Under the pieces are notes generated by a model, which was not told the origin of the DNA, ran no database searches, and saw only the letters and a program-made list of their open reading frames with translations. A stretch of 64,000 nt of DNA from Strigops habroptila (Eukaryota; Chordata; Aves; Psittaciformes; Psittacidae), in the NCBI RefSeq assembly GCF_004027225.2, contig NC_044277.2, positions 99,751,725 through 99,815,724 on the forward strand, given 5' to 3'. The position numbers and the translations under genes were made by a program. Below are positions 1 through 13,060 of the stretch, piece by piece (position 1 is the first letter of the stretch; each line of letters begins with the position of its first letter).

Positions 1-833
1 TCAGCCTCATCGACTGGATGTGCAACTGTGTCATCCCTGGAGAGCGCGGGATGCCAATCCATAAACCCGACTGGCTCCACATGGGGTGGCACGCACCGTG
101 AGAAGTGCTGGCCAGGGCGAAACGCCGGCACCAACCGGCATCCCCATTTCACGAGCTCAGCCCTGTTTCCAGGCTCCAAAAATGGGCAAACCCATGGGAT
201 ATCCAGTACAGGCTCAGATTTTTCCAACAATAGCAGCTGTGACTCCGCTCGTTCGGGATGTGGCTCCAGCCCTGTAAATAGCCAGAAGCCATCTGCAATT
301 CAGATTGTGTGCAGCGGCAACTGGTACAACAACTGGTACAACCGGATGCTTGTGAAATCGGGGATGCATCCCCTTCCTGACACCTGATTTCTCTCTCCCC
401 AGGCACTAAGGGAAGGAGGAGCAGGATGTTTTTCTGAATTTTATTTTCCCCATCTTGGCTGCCAGAGATGTGAAGAGGTGATAAAAAGAAGGGAGGCTGA
501 AAAGGCGAAATCACGGCTGGGAGCCTGGTCCAGTGGGCAGAGGGAAGGATGGAGCAGATGAAGCATCCAGCCTCCCACAGTGGCCAAGTCCTCAGTCCAG
601 CATTAATTTGCACATACTCCCTTGAAGCCCCAGGGGTTACTGCTCCTATCAAGCAAGTCTTACTGATGGAAAGCAAAGCACCTCCATGGTGGGCATCCAG
701 CTGCAGAGATGTCCCTGGCTCCCTAATGCAAAGCCAGCACAGAAGTGGTGGGGACTGAGCCCTGCTGGCAAAACTCTCCAAAAAACCAAGTGCAATGCTC
801 CAGTCCCCACTGTTAGCAATCAGCAATGTGCTG

Positions 834-968
834 AGCTGGATATAGGCTGGGAAATATATATATATATAAAAAAAAATATATATGTGTAAAAAATATATAT
901 ATATAAAAAAAATATATATATATATACACACACACCCAGCTGGATGTAGCTGGATATAGGCTGGGAAA
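834..968. repeat. TA/CA microsatellite between 21-bp direct repeats
   Basis: AGCTGGATATAGGCTGGGAA plus one A occurs exactly at 834-854 and 948-968. Between them lie (TA)n, A runs and (CA)n. Confidence 0.85.
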
Positions 969-2446
969 AAACAGGAGGCTGATAATTTTTCCTGGTTAGA
1001 AGGAAACTTGAGCTAGATCCCTTGCTTCTGAAGGTGGTCGTGGTCCCATGGATGCCCCCTGGACCAGAGAGAGAAAACAACACCCACTTTGAGGTGGAGA
1101 GGGGGCACTGGTGTCGCTGCCTACATCAGTGGGGTAATCGCCCTCCCGAGGGCGCTCTAGTGGCATCTGTGGGGTGGCAGAGTTTGTCAGCCTGTCCCCT
1201 TGAGCAAGGAGGATGATCTCGCATAGTTCATTGGTTCAGTATCTGATTGCTAATTATTACAGTAGCTTGACCTGTGGAGGCCAGCAAGCCATAACGCCTG
1301 CAGTCATCTCTGCCAGCATAGACATCCTTGTGGCTTCAAACCTGGGCTGAACATCCCTTCTGCTCCCTCCCAAGTGCTGCCCGCACTCCCTGCCTCTGCC
1401 AGCATCCCCAGGGAGCAGCGCAGCTCCATTACAGCAGCTTTTCCACGTTTAATTTGCTTTTAAATATATACATATATATTTAAATGTACTGCATTTTTTT
1501 TAGTCCCATCTGTCCTCCAAAGCATGGGTGCTGCTGTTCCTTGGGGCCATCACAGCACAGCTTCACCCCATTGTCTTTAGGACCTGCTCCTAACCTGCAG
1601 AGACCAGGGCTGGCAGGTAAAAACAAAAATAAAGAAGACAGCACCACTGTGGTGGCGTCGCTGGGCTCTGCTCTTGTTTTATTGCTGAAATCCAACCCGA
1701 TTCCCCTTGTCCTATCCACTGTGGTCATAGGGAAGGAATTTCACCAGTCTTCTTGCAGCACCTCCTGGTGTTTCTGAAGACAGGCAAAATCTTCCTTTGT
1801 GCCTTCGCAGAAGTGCTGCCTCTCTGGTCCCTGGGTGCCTCTGAGAAGAATTTGGTCCCATTTTCTCACCACTTTCCCATTTAATAGTTGCATTTATCAA
1901 CAAGGTCTTCCCTGCTGTTCTCCAGCGTGACCAAACCCAGCTCAGCCACTCCTCGTGCATCCCATCCTCCAGCCCTGACCACTTTGGTGGCCACCACCAG
2001 ACCCTCTCCAGCTCCTCTAATGGCTGCAGCAGCCAGTCGCAAAGTGCCTGGAAGAATCCCTAAAAAATAACACCCAGAGCATCCCTCGGTTTGATCAGTG
2101 AGCCGTTAACACCAGTTCTCAACCCATCACTGTCATACCCCAATGTGTTTTATCTAAGGTCCTATTTCCTTCCTCTCTTGTAGGAACTTCACACCAGGCA
2201 ATAGCACAATGGTGTTGGCAAGGTAAATCTGAGCATCTCTTCTGTCTTGAGCTCTGTTATCCCACCCTAGGAGGGAAACAAAGTCTCCTGCTCCTCTCCA
2301 GTGGTAGGATGAAGCCTTTTGGGAGCTTGCAGAGGAGCAGAAGCTTCACCCCGTGCCACTGCATGCAGGAACTGTGGCTCTGGAGGGGACAATGATGGCA
2401 TTGAGCACGGGTGCTGAAACGCTGCTGTATTGTGCCTGGCAGAGAG

Positions 2447-2589
2447 ATGCCCGGGAATAATCGCCTCCTCCTTGGCTTTGTTGCAGGGCTGTGGCTGGTT
2501 GCACTGCAGGGCTTCTCCTCCACCACAGGTCTCCGGTTATGCGGTGAAGACCCGCAGCTCAGGCGCACCTCTTTTCCTGGCTGTGAAAG
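2447..2589 (+). other. Doubtful signal-peptide-like first exon
   Basis: An ATG with a purine at -3 opens 47 codons: MPGNNRLLLGFVAGLWLVAL has the shape of a secretory signal, followed by SSTTGLRLCG and a second Cys. It ends at GTGAAAG|GTACGG, a fair donor. No partner exon was found, no family is recognised, and chance is quite possible. Confidence 0.15.
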
Positions 2590-4499
2590 GTACGGCTCAT
2601 CTAATCACCTCCTTATTGAGAGGTGACTCTGGGGGTACCACTGATTGGGAGAAAATGTGGATTTTGTGGGCAAAAGGATGCTCTGTTCCTCAACCTGGGG
2701 CACTACGTCACTCTTTCATTGATCCTAGTAATATATTTTGTATAATTTGTTTATATTATATATTTTAGTATATCACATATAGTCAACGTTGAGAGCTGTG
2801 CAAATTGTCTTACTTCATTTTACGCCTATAAAATGTTTTGGTTTAAAATAAGTGTTTAAGCTACAGAAATCCAACTCCTCTCCCAGTCTGGGCAATCCCT
2901 TAAAATTTGGATCCAGGGTTTTGCTTGACACTGTTATAAACAAAGCAGAACGACTTCATTCCAGGTCTGCAACAGTAAGGCTGAGATTTTTTTGTTTTAG
3001 AAGCATATTTAAGGTTGTTTTCAAGTTGGGCACCCACAAAAGGATTTCCCTAAACAGTTTCTGGTGGGTGTCTTTTTTCCCTTGCCCAAAATCTGTTTGA
3101 AAACCTCTGATTTGGGATGAAGTTTTGGCTTGTGACTCTGTCAAGGGCAGCACCAGCCGCAGGAGCAAGCACTGCAGCGATGCCTCCTTTCTCCCTCCTC
3201 CTCCATCCCTGGAGCATCCTATAAGCTGATTTCCTCTTGAAAACCCCTTCTGGGAATGCATACCCCCTGAACCGTCAGCCAGGCTGTTTCCCAGCTGGTT
3301 CCTCCCCTAGGGCAGCTGGAGAGAAAAAAACCACTTGAAAAGTTAAACAGGAGGATGAAAACTTGGCTGCCCCATCCAGCTGTGCTGTGGAGCAAGGAAA
3401 TCTCTTCTCCTTAGAACCAGGAAAACCAAGTTAGTTTGAGGAGCTGCATATGGTGGGTGCTACTTGAGGGACATGCACGGGGTCCCTGTAGGATTAGGAG
3501 ATTGAAGAACCCCTAAAATTTCAAGGTTTAGAGCCACCTTCTTACTGGATTTGCTAAGTCTGGGGGGCTCTTTAGTTGCAGCAAAAAAACCTTGCTGATT
3601 TGGACTCCTGGAAGCCAAATCTCGCCTTGCAGCATGGAGCCTTTAAGGAAAACATCAATTATTGTGAGATCAGCCATAAAATCATGCGAGCTGGCAAGTG
3701 AAGGAACAGATAACAACGTGCCAAATGTTGTAGCCTCTAGACGGGGGCTATTATTTAATCCCTGCTTGTTGCATTTGAGTGTGGGGTAACATCACCCCAT
3801 CTTAGGCTGGAGACCTGCATGGGGACAAAACTCTCTAGGACACAGAAGGAGGGGCTGGAGGAGGATAATAATGTCCCCTCTGTCCCCTTCCAGCTGTTTT
3901 CCCTTCCAGCTGTTATCCATAGAGCAGGGTGATGCTTCCAGCTGCCCCCCCTGCCCTGGAAAGCAGTGCTGGGAAGGGAGCAGAGGGATGAAGAGAGGCT
4001 GGGATTGGGCTGGCAGGGAGCCCCTGGCCAGCATGAAATACTAAGAATGTAAAATCTGAGCAACAGGAGCTGCTTTGGACTGCTCACTTTACCATAAGCA
4101 TAAGTGGGGGAGGTTTTTGCTGCTGCTGCTGCAGTGTATCACTGTAGCTGCAGGGGCAGGTTGAGTTTGCAGCTGACTTGCCGTTCTGCTTCACCCCTGT
4201 TTGAACAGAAATGAAAAGAAACTCCAAACAAGAAGGAAGCATTTCTTATCCTGTGGCAGCACCTCCGCTTCCCGCCTTCCCTCTCCCGCTCCAAGGAGCG
4301 CTCCTTCTGCTATTATTAGCCCTAACTCCTGAGACGATTTGGATAATTTGATTTACTCCTAGGCATTACTCTTGGCTCCTGGAAGCATCACTGTGGTCTC
4401 ATTTTTCCTGGTCTTTTTTTTTTTGGGTGCTTATAAGGAAATCAAAAAAATAAAAGGGAAGGGAAAGAGATCCTGGTGAACAATGGGTCTGCAGCGTCA

Positions 4500-4680
4500 C
4501 ACTTGGAGGAGCTCTCCCGTCTTGGGACGCTTCCCCGGTGGACGTCTCCACGTCAGCGTCTCTGGGCTGGTGCGGCGGGAAGAGCTGGGTTTGAAGGGGC
4601 GGGAGGGGAGGAGAAGGGCGGCAGCAGGGATGGGACACTGCCTGTGGCTGTGCGCACCGTGGCCGGGAAGGATGGGACAC
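4500..4680. promoter_or_regulatory. Small CpG-rich spot with a GC box
   Basis: An isolated CpG cluster contains GGGGCGGGAG (4597-4606) and two ACGTC words (GGACGTCTCC, CCACGTCAGC). It could be a distal promoter or enhancer; no gene is attached to it. Confidence 0.3.
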
Positions 4681-5757
4681 TTTTGCAAGGGACTGAGCCC
4701 GGCACTTCTCCGTATGTTACTGTCTGGTTTGGTTTGTTTTTCTTCTTTCTCCCCCTCCTCTTTACTTTGGTATTTTGCCGATGGTTTTCCTTGGCTGCTT
4801 CCTGGCACTTCACAGACCCCTGCCCTCTGCTTCGACCCACCTCTGCTCCCGCTCTCCCCTGCTCTTCATCCTCTCTCCTTTCCCCATTACTTGGGTGGGG
4901 AACACGTTTGCCACGACCTAATGTCCGTGTATTGCCTTTCCTGCTGGTGGTAAGAGACATAACATCCCTATTTGGCATCAGTTTGTGTGCACTTTGCCGG
5001 CATAAATCATCCTCCGTCACACAGGGCAGTACCAATCCGTCTCCTGTGAGTTTGGGATTAAACCATTGGTGTTTTAGCTTTTTCCTGATGGAAAACCCTA
5101 TCTACTCTGGGACTTTCTGGCCAGTCCCCCTCCTGAATCTCCTCCCCACCTCAGGCCACCAGAGGTGGGGAAAGGAAGATGCTTTGGGGTCTGGTTTTCC
5201 TGCGTAGTCCTTCTCTTGGTCCCTTGGGTTACATTTCTGACACTTCTGCTCTCACTGCAAACCTTGGGGTCTGCAGCCTGCTTGCTTCTGGAGCATCAGC
5301 TTAGATGGTACATGCTTGTGCATCACCAGGTGGTTTTTAAAGACGAGGCACAGGCGCCCATAGGAGCTCACCGCAGCAGATGATACCGCTTTGCAGCTGG
5401 TGTCTCTAACCCATGGACAAAAGGTCCATTGAGTTTATGTTCTCTCTAAGGTGCTTTTGTATTGTTTTCTCAATAGTACCCAAGGATGTGAGCACACTTA
5501 TCATCCTCGCATTTCAAAGCACCTCACACAGGAAGTTTTCTCTCCTGCACAGCTGAGGAAACTGAGGCATGAGAAGGGCAGTGGCTCAGCAGCATTACCA
5601 CCAGCGGGAGCTGAACCTGCTCCTTGGTGGCCTCATCTTCTTGGCCAACCAGCCCTTCCTTGAGAGAGAACTCTCCCGTTGGCTACCAAACACACAGGAT
5701 GCTCCTCTGGGGTAGGATCTCCTCCAACTTGTATCCCTCATCAACACCTCTAGGTCC

Positions 5758-6055
5758 TTAGGGACTTTTGACAAGGGCAGGTAGGGACAGGACAAGCAGG
5801 AATGGCTTTAACCTGGCAGAAAGGAGATTTAGATGGAACATTAGGAAGAAGTTCTTCCCTGTGAGGGTGGTGAGGCCCTGGCACAGGTTGCCCAGAGAAG
5901 CTGTGGCTGCCCCATCCCTGGCAGTGTTCAAGGTCAGGTTGGACGGGGCTTGGAGCAACCTGCTCTAGTGGAAGGTATCCCTGTCTGTGGCAGGGGGTTG
6001 GAACTGGATGAGCTTTAATGTCCCTTCTAACCCAAACCATTCTATGATTCTATGA
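5758..6055 (+). mobile_element. CR1 LINE, 3' end
   Basis: Encodes the C-terminal end of CR1 ORF2 (RAGRDRTSRNGFNLAERR... to [11 protein letters not shown]-type end), then the short 3' UTR and the ATTCTATG tail. It is 5'-truncated and carries no working gene. Confidence 0.9.
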
Positions 6056-9000
6056 ATCTCATGTAGAGATGCTGTTGCATTTCCATAGCCTTTATCGGTT
6101 TCCTCGTCAATAAAACCCTAAGATCTTCCTTGTGATTGATGGTGAACCTTAGCTACATCCCTTCTGCCTCTAGATTGCTGGCACAGTTGTTAGCAGACTT
6201 GGTTGCAACCACAATTTTTCTAAAAGGATCCCCTGAGCGTGGGGCTGGAAGGGCCTCCTGAGTCCTTCTGTTCCATGCTGTGCCCCATGTGTGGCAGGAA
6301 GGCATTTCTCTTTCTCACATGGTTGGGGTTCCATCTCCTCCCATACCAAAATGCCCTTTCCATCTATACTAAGCACAGGAGCTTGGCTTATAAATTCATT
6401 TAAGCTGTGCTTAATGGGAGAGGGCTGTGTCCTCTGCTGGCAGGGGGTGAGCAAACATCCCCCTACCCCAAACAGAGGGAAATAAAGAGTCCCTTGAGTC
6501 ATAGGAAGCCACAGGCAGCTGCTTCTTTCACCCAAGTTACCTTGCAATGCCACAGGAGGGCAATCCGTCCTCTGTCCAAAGTGTCCTTAGAAAGTCAGAG
6601 GAAGGAAATCCAGTGTAACCCCGCTCAAGTGAGTCAGGGATGGGTGGGAACTGGAGAAAGGGGCACGTCGCTGGTGGGGAATCTGTGCCTCATACTCTCC
6701 TGCAGGCTGTGAGAGCAGCTTCTGAGACAATCCTTGGGTGCTGTCCAAGACCAAAATACCAGAAGAGTTTTTTCAGTGTGTGTAATAAGGAAACCCCTCC
6801 TTCCTCAGCAATGTGCTGTGGAGGTGGACCGCACCATACGAAGTGCACCGTCTTGGTGCAGGTCCCAGCACCGCGGAGGACTCTTCTCACCCATAATTTA
6901 CAGCCTGTTTGGAGCTCTTCCACCCGAGGTTCATCCAACCAGCCCAAGGGTCATTTCTAAGGCTGCAAAGCTCCCTTTGACCTGGTCTGTTTCTTGGAGA
7001 TCTCAGTGACTGGCCACGTAAATCGCAGTGGTTTCTGTTCCTTGCTTCCAGGAAAAGAGAAAATAAAGGAGTTTGTATGGGTTGCTGCACTCCAGCAGTG
7101 CAACACTGGGCTGCAGCAGTAGAGGACAGGGAACACGGGTAGAAAAGGAGGAGACCTGTTCTATAAATCAGTTAAGGTATATGGGGTAAATTGCTATTTC
7201 ACTTCTAACTTTACTCCGCCGATTCTTGTCCAACTGGACCACCAGGATCCCCGGTTCTTTCCTGCAGATCTGCTCCCCAGTCACTTCCCACTGTCCTGTG
7301 TCCTTCTCCCCACCAAGGCCACCATTCTGCCTTTGCCTCTGTCGAACTTCGCCTGGGTCCCACCAGCTCATTTCTCCAGCCTGCTGAGGTCCCCCAGAAC
7401 AGCAGCACTGCACCCCCCACACATCCACTGCTCCCCACAACCGGCCCCAAACTTGGTCCCATCACCCTGATCACTAATGGCACTCAACAGCCTTGGCCCC
7501 AGTCATCATCCCTGGGGGATGACACCATCAGTTGCCTCTGCTGGGAGGGGAACCAGCAGTGCTGGGGGCGATGGGGTGGCTCTGCAAGGGCCAGGATGGT
7601 GTTGGTATCATGAGGCCCTATTTTCTGGGTGAATTTACATACAGCATCCCTCTTTAAACAGAGATAAGACTTATTTCAACATAACAAGGATTTGAGTGAT
7701 CTCTGCATCTCCCATAGCTGTGTTTCTGCTTTGCTTTGTTATTTCTGACCCTTTTTAATACCCTCTTAAACACATGCTTGGCAAAGAGCTTTACAAGTGT
7801 CTCCTTTGTGCAAAGTGCCTTTCGAACACGAGGTAGAGGCCAGCAAGGCAGCGAGACGCAGATGGCACGTGCAAACCCACCAGCAGGCTGCTGGCAGGAT
7901 GTAAATGAGCAAAATCACAGGAAAACAGCCCAGAAACGCGGTGATGCTCCATCCCAGTGGCTTGGCCACAGTGGGGACCAAGCTGCGTTTCTGGGCTGGT
8001 TTCCCATGATTTTGTCCATTGATGCTGAAGCTGGCAGACGATGCTTCAGCCCAGCCCTGAGGATCTTTGGGTGCTTCAATCTCTTGTCTGCGGGACCCCC
8101 CAGATCAATGTAGAGTTAATCCATGACCCCAGATGACATTCCTGACCCGTTTCAGCCCAGAGAACGCCCTGCCATGCGTGCGGAAGCCTCTGCTTCGGAA
8201 ACCTGATGCTGGTTCAAACATGATCCTGAGCCAAATTCCTCCAGGCACGTTTTTATCATCCCTTTTTCTTCCTGCCGGGGACAATGGTATTTACTGCACA
8301 GTGCTCTGGCCAGCCCTTTCCTCCGCTCTCCCAGGCAGAAATAGTTAACCAGGATCACGAAGAATTGAATGTCCCCGTTTCCTTTCCAGGGCAGGCAGCT
8401 CCCCACTGCCTCCCCCCTGCCCGTCTCTCTGCTCAGCGCCCTGGGGAGGAGCTGCTATCTAGTGACATGATGCAAGAGCAGGCGATGTCTCGATGTCTGG
8501 CTCGCTCTGGCAGTGTTTTGGTGACCCGGTGGCCTGTGCAAGCACTGCCAGGTCCCCTGGGGCTTTCTGCAGCATGAGAGCAGCCCTTTGCTCTCCTCTT
8601 GTGATCGGCGGGACGGGAGCACCTCGTGGCTCTAGGCAAGATGTGAGCCAGCCTCAGCTCTGGAGAGTCTCAAGTCAAAACAGATCAAGCTAATAAAAAG
8701 AAAGCAGTGCTGGAGAAGAGAGGAGGAGGGAGAGAAAATATGATGCCACGGGCATTGCAAAACAATCCCTTCTGGGGAAAGAACCTCATTTGATAGCATG
8801 GCTTCTCCTTTGTGGTTGGGTCCCCCAGGAAAGGGGAGACCACAGGGGACAGGACCCTGTGCTGACCCCAGCACTCAGACTCCACAGGCTGCTTATGAGA
8901 CACCCCGGGCTGGGTTTGGTTGCCCACATGTATGTGTTTAGGGTCATCCAAGATGCCACAAGCCGTTAGTTTTGCTGGGGCTGTGGGGAAGGCTGCTGGC

Positions 9001-11489
9001 TTGCACGATGCTCCAGCTGCCAGAGAAGCAGTGATACAGTGGTCAGGAGAAGCTGCTCGGTGCTCATGTAGCCACTTCTCCAAGGGCACCCAGGGGAAGG
9101 CTGCCTTTCAATGGGGCTTTGTTGCATGCCTGGGGAGGCTTTGCAGGAGGTGGTTGCGCTTACACTGCAAACTCCCTGGACAAAGCATTTTTCATGCTGC
9201 GGGGCCAGGGGGAGGCAGGAGAGAAGAGATCAGCCATAGATTCAGCTCCTGGTTGAATGGACCCAGAGGTTTGCATGGGATGGACATGATGTTTGGTGGA
9301 ACATGAGACATCCCACCATCCCAGCCAGGGCATGGAGACCCAGGGCATCATCCCCAGGGTGGTGAGATGCCACCATGATTCTGGGAGAGGAGAAAGACCA
9401 CTGTGCCTTCTCCTTTGGCCCCAGCCTTGGAGGTGGCCTGTGGCTGACGCCAGTCATGCTCCAGCACTGCTGGTCTTTCAGCTGATGGGGCCCACAGCAA
9501 AGAGACCAGAGCTGGGGCTGGTCCCTGCACAGGGGCTGCTTCAGACCTCCCTCTTCTTGCTGTAGGGTTTGATCAAGGCTGTTTCTTCCTGGAAATCAGA
9601 GCAAGCTCCAGTGGAAAATGTAGGAGGTTTTGATCTCCTTCAGTCCTCAAGGTCTGCATGAGCTATGGGGGTCCATGGGGCACTTGTGAACCTGGTTTGC
9701 AAGATAATCTTACTCCAAGCTGTTAGAGCAGGGAGGGATGCCCTGGAAAACAGGAAGAGATGGATGCAGCCAGGCCAGAAGAGCAGCAGGGAAAAGCAGG
9801 CAGTTTTCTGCAGGAAATACTGTGCCTAATGGCAAACACAGGTGAGGTTTCGTACACTGGACAGGACACATGTGGGTGTGGGGCTCATTTACTAGGTGCT
9901 CCATGAGTGGAGCTCACCCTGAGATCCCGAGGTGGGAGGACGAGGAGGAAGCTCGGCTGTGCAATGAGGGGTGCATGCACTGCATGTCACTCTTTCTCTC
10001 AGAGCCTCTTGGGCAGCCCACGGCACATTTGTAGGTATTCCATAGAATTTGAATAGTTCTAGTAAGGGTGAGCTCTGGTGCATGACTTATGGGGAGTGTT
10101 TTTACAGTGTTTATGTTGGCAGGCTGTAGGTTACGGTACAGTTTGAAATATTCACTAAAACCTCTTATCACTGGAGCTCAAAAGCAGCAGAGTGCTGATG
10201 AAAGTCCTGCGCTAGTTGGAGAAGGGATGATTTATGGTTCAGGCTGCCCAGAAGCTGTGTAAAGTGCCTGGCTGCTGCCCAGCTCACAGAGTGCTGCAGC
10301 CTGTGGTCCCTATGGGGAAGGAGAGACGATTTCACCCATTAGCATGGCATGGATCCACCCAGGTTTAGACATTATGCCAATGAAGGCTGTATGTGGCACC
10401 GCGAGAGCCAGACAGTGATGCCCGCCGATGCTCACAGCCTCCCTGGCCTGGCAGAACAAGCTGGTCAGCAGATGCAAGAGGCACCAGTGTGAGAAACCTC
10501 CAAAAGCGATTGCTTAAATGTGCTTTTTTTAACACCCAAACCAGCACATCCGTGCACTCCGATATGGACCAATGCCTTGTACTGGTGTTAAAAATGCAGC
10601 TGGCTTCCATTCCCATCACTCATCTCACTGTGCCTTTGCTAGGATCTCAGTGGCACAACTCATGTTTTAGCAAAATCGGTGACTTGAGTGAGATCCCATC
10701 AGCATCTGTGGGATTTGGAGTAATCCACCCTCACAAGTGTCTCCAAAGAACACCCTTCTGCTCTTCCAACATTTTCCCCTGAAAGGAAGGATTGTCCCTT
10801 TCCCATTATACCTGCAGTTGAGGTCTGAGAGTATGAAACTTCTTCAGGTGCCAGCAATGGGTCATCTTGGAGCATAAGGAAGCAACTTATCCATCTACTG
10901 TAGGACATCTACTTCACAATCAGTTCCTGACCTCTGTAGTTGTGCTCACCTTTCCTCCTCCAGCCTCCTCATGGGTGCTAAGGAGAAGTGGGTGATCAGT
11001 GGGGTGCAAGCAGCACCTTTGCATGGGATGGGTATTTTTAAAGGTAGTTATAAACATAAACTAGCAGGGAAGAGTTGCAGAAGGATACCACATCTTGGAC
11101 AGGGTGTGCTTCTGGCCTCCTGGTTCCTGAGAGCATTTAGTGACATGTAGAGGAGCAGAGAGAAGAGCTGGAAACTGAGCTGTGTCCCAGACCAGCTCTT
11201 GGAGGTCAGGCAGATATTGAGCTCAGGCTCCAAGGAGGGTTGAACACTCAAATTTAGGCAACTAAATCCCACCCAAGTGCCTTAAAAACAGTCTTGGATG
11301 ATATGATGAGAGATCTTTCCCTTTTGAGGAGAAGCCACCACGCTGCACATGGTCTGGCCTCCACATCACCCCACAATTGCTCCATACCCCTGTAACGCTT
11401 TTCCTAGAAACATGTACTGCACTCCCCCTCCAGGCAAAAGGGCACTTTATTCCAGTTGGTTAGGAAAGATCCTGACTTTCTTTAGGCAT
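6056..11489. other. No recognised gene
   Basis: Moderate-GC sequence with short random frames on both strands. No exon, RNA gene or repeat was recognised. Confidence 0.6.
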
Positions 11490-11525
11490 CCTAGTTGATG
11501 TACTGGTACTGGTACATCAACTAGG
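11490..11525. repeat. Perfect 14-bp inverted repeat with 8-base loop
   Basis: CCTAGTTGATGTAC at 11490-11503 and its exact reverse complement at 11512-11525, separated by TGGTACTG. It abuts the truncated 5' end of the CR1 copy. Confidence 0.9.
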
Positions 11526-12019
11526 CACTGGTGAGGCTGCTCAGTTCTGGCCCCTCACTATAAGAAAGACGCTGTGTTGCTGGAGCGGATCCAGAAAAGG
11601 GCAACAAAGCTGGTGAAGGGCCTGGAGCACAAGTGTGATGAGATATGGCTGAGGGACCTGGGATGTTGAGTCTGGAGAAGAGAAGGCTCAAGGGGGGACC
11701 TTATCACTCTCTACAACTACCTGGAAGGAGGTTGTAATGAGGTGAGGGTCGGTCTCTTCTCCCAGGTAACAAGTGATAGGACAAGAGGTAACAGCCTCAA
11801 GCTGCACCAGGGGAGGGTGAGATTGGATATTAGGAAAAACCTCTCCACAGAGAGGGTAATCAGCATTGGAACAGGCTGCCCAGGGACCGTCCCTGTAAGT
11901 GTTCAAAAACTGTGTAGATGAGGCCCTCAGTGACATGGTTCAGTGGTGGTCTTGGCAGTCCTGGGGTAATGGTTGGACTTGATGATCTTAAAGTTCTTTT
12001 CCAGCCTATTGATTCTATG
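11523..12019 (+). mobile_element. CR1 LINE, divergent subfamily, 5'-truncated
   Basis: A piece of about 500 bases with typical CR1 phrases (CACTGGTGAGGCTGC, CTGGAGAAGAGAAGGCTC, GGACTTGATGATCTTAAAG) and a GATTCTATG end. It differs from the other copies here in its ORF2 end and is older. A perfect hairpin sits at its 5' junction and a 14-bp tandem repeat at its 3' end. Confidence 0.85.
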
Positions 12020-12075
12020 TATCCTACTAGGTATATCCTATTAGGTGTATCCTACTAGATGTATTGTACTAGTAA
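12020..12075. repeat. 14-bp tandem repeat, four units
   Basis: Units TATCCTACTAGGTA, TATCCTATTAGGTG, TATCCTACTAGATG and TATTGTACTAGTAA directly continue the tail of the CR1 copy. Confidence 0.85.
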
Positions 12076-13005
12076 GGAAGGGAGAGAAAGCCACAGGATT
12101 AGGGGCACGTCTACATGCGTCCAATCTGGGCACACATACTAGAAAACTGAGCGAATGTGGCTGAAAGTGGTTTAATGGAGCAGGCAGCCTCCTATTTTAA
12201 GAGATTTCTGATCTCTCTGAGTCTGCACTGCACAGATTAAAAAACCCCAAAACACACAAAACAACACCTTTCCCTCTCCTCCCCCACCCCCCATTCTGCT
12301 ACTGGCAGTAAAACTTTGGCTGGTCTGAGTGAACCTCTATTAACCTGTGGCCTGTGCTAATGTGCTAGTACAGAGACAAGCCTTACAGTAGGAGAGTCCA
12401 TCCTGCTGTTATTCCTTGTAATGAGAAGCTTCCAAAAACCAAGCCAAAACAAATATTTGTAGCCAAGGCAGGAGCTGCCTGGAGGGAGCTGCGGTGGGCA
12501 GGAACGCTCCTGCCACTGGGCAGGACGTGACATCATCCAGATTCCTTTGCTGAGGAATGCGGGATTTGCCTCTTCCCTGCCAGTAATTGCTTTTCAAAAA
12601 CAGATCTGCCCAGGGATGCACATTTCACCCCCCCGCTTCCATTGCACAGCAGAGAGGCTGAAAGTCCCCCTGATGCCCCTTCTCTTCCACAGTGTTAATG
12701 GGGCTGTTGCGTGGACAGGCATGGAAAAGGATGAAATTGATCATTCCCCAAATCACAGGCAAAAGCACCAGAAATTCCGTAAGCGGGAGCTGTACAGAAT
12801 TCTGGACAGAGACTGGAGGTGGCGGGAGGGAGCAATGACTTCTCCTTGGGGCTGGCCAGGATGCGGCTGAGTATGTGCATGGACTTCTCTGCTGGAAAGA
12901 CTTTGCATCTGCGCTGCTCCGTGGTGACCCTATTTCTTGGTCCTATGAATCCCATCAACTATGTGGTTTTGAGTGCAGGACTTCAGTGTGACGGCTAAAG
13001 TGATT

Positions 13006-13060
13006 TGGGCTTGATGGTCCTTATTGGTCCCTTCCAACTTGAGATATTCTGATTCCATGA
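13006..13060 (+). mobile_element. CR1 LINE, short 3' remnant
   Basis: TTGGGCTTGATGGTCC, CCCTTCCAACTTGAGA and GATTCCATGA match the last 55 bases of CR1. Confidence 0.6.

Larger units (their letters stand above)
1..5757. other. No recognised gene
   Basis: Apart from the microsatellite at 0.85 kb, the doubtful exon at 2.45 kb and the CpG spot at 4.5 kb, nothing coding is supported. Open frames are short and without family resemblance. Confidence 0.6.
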
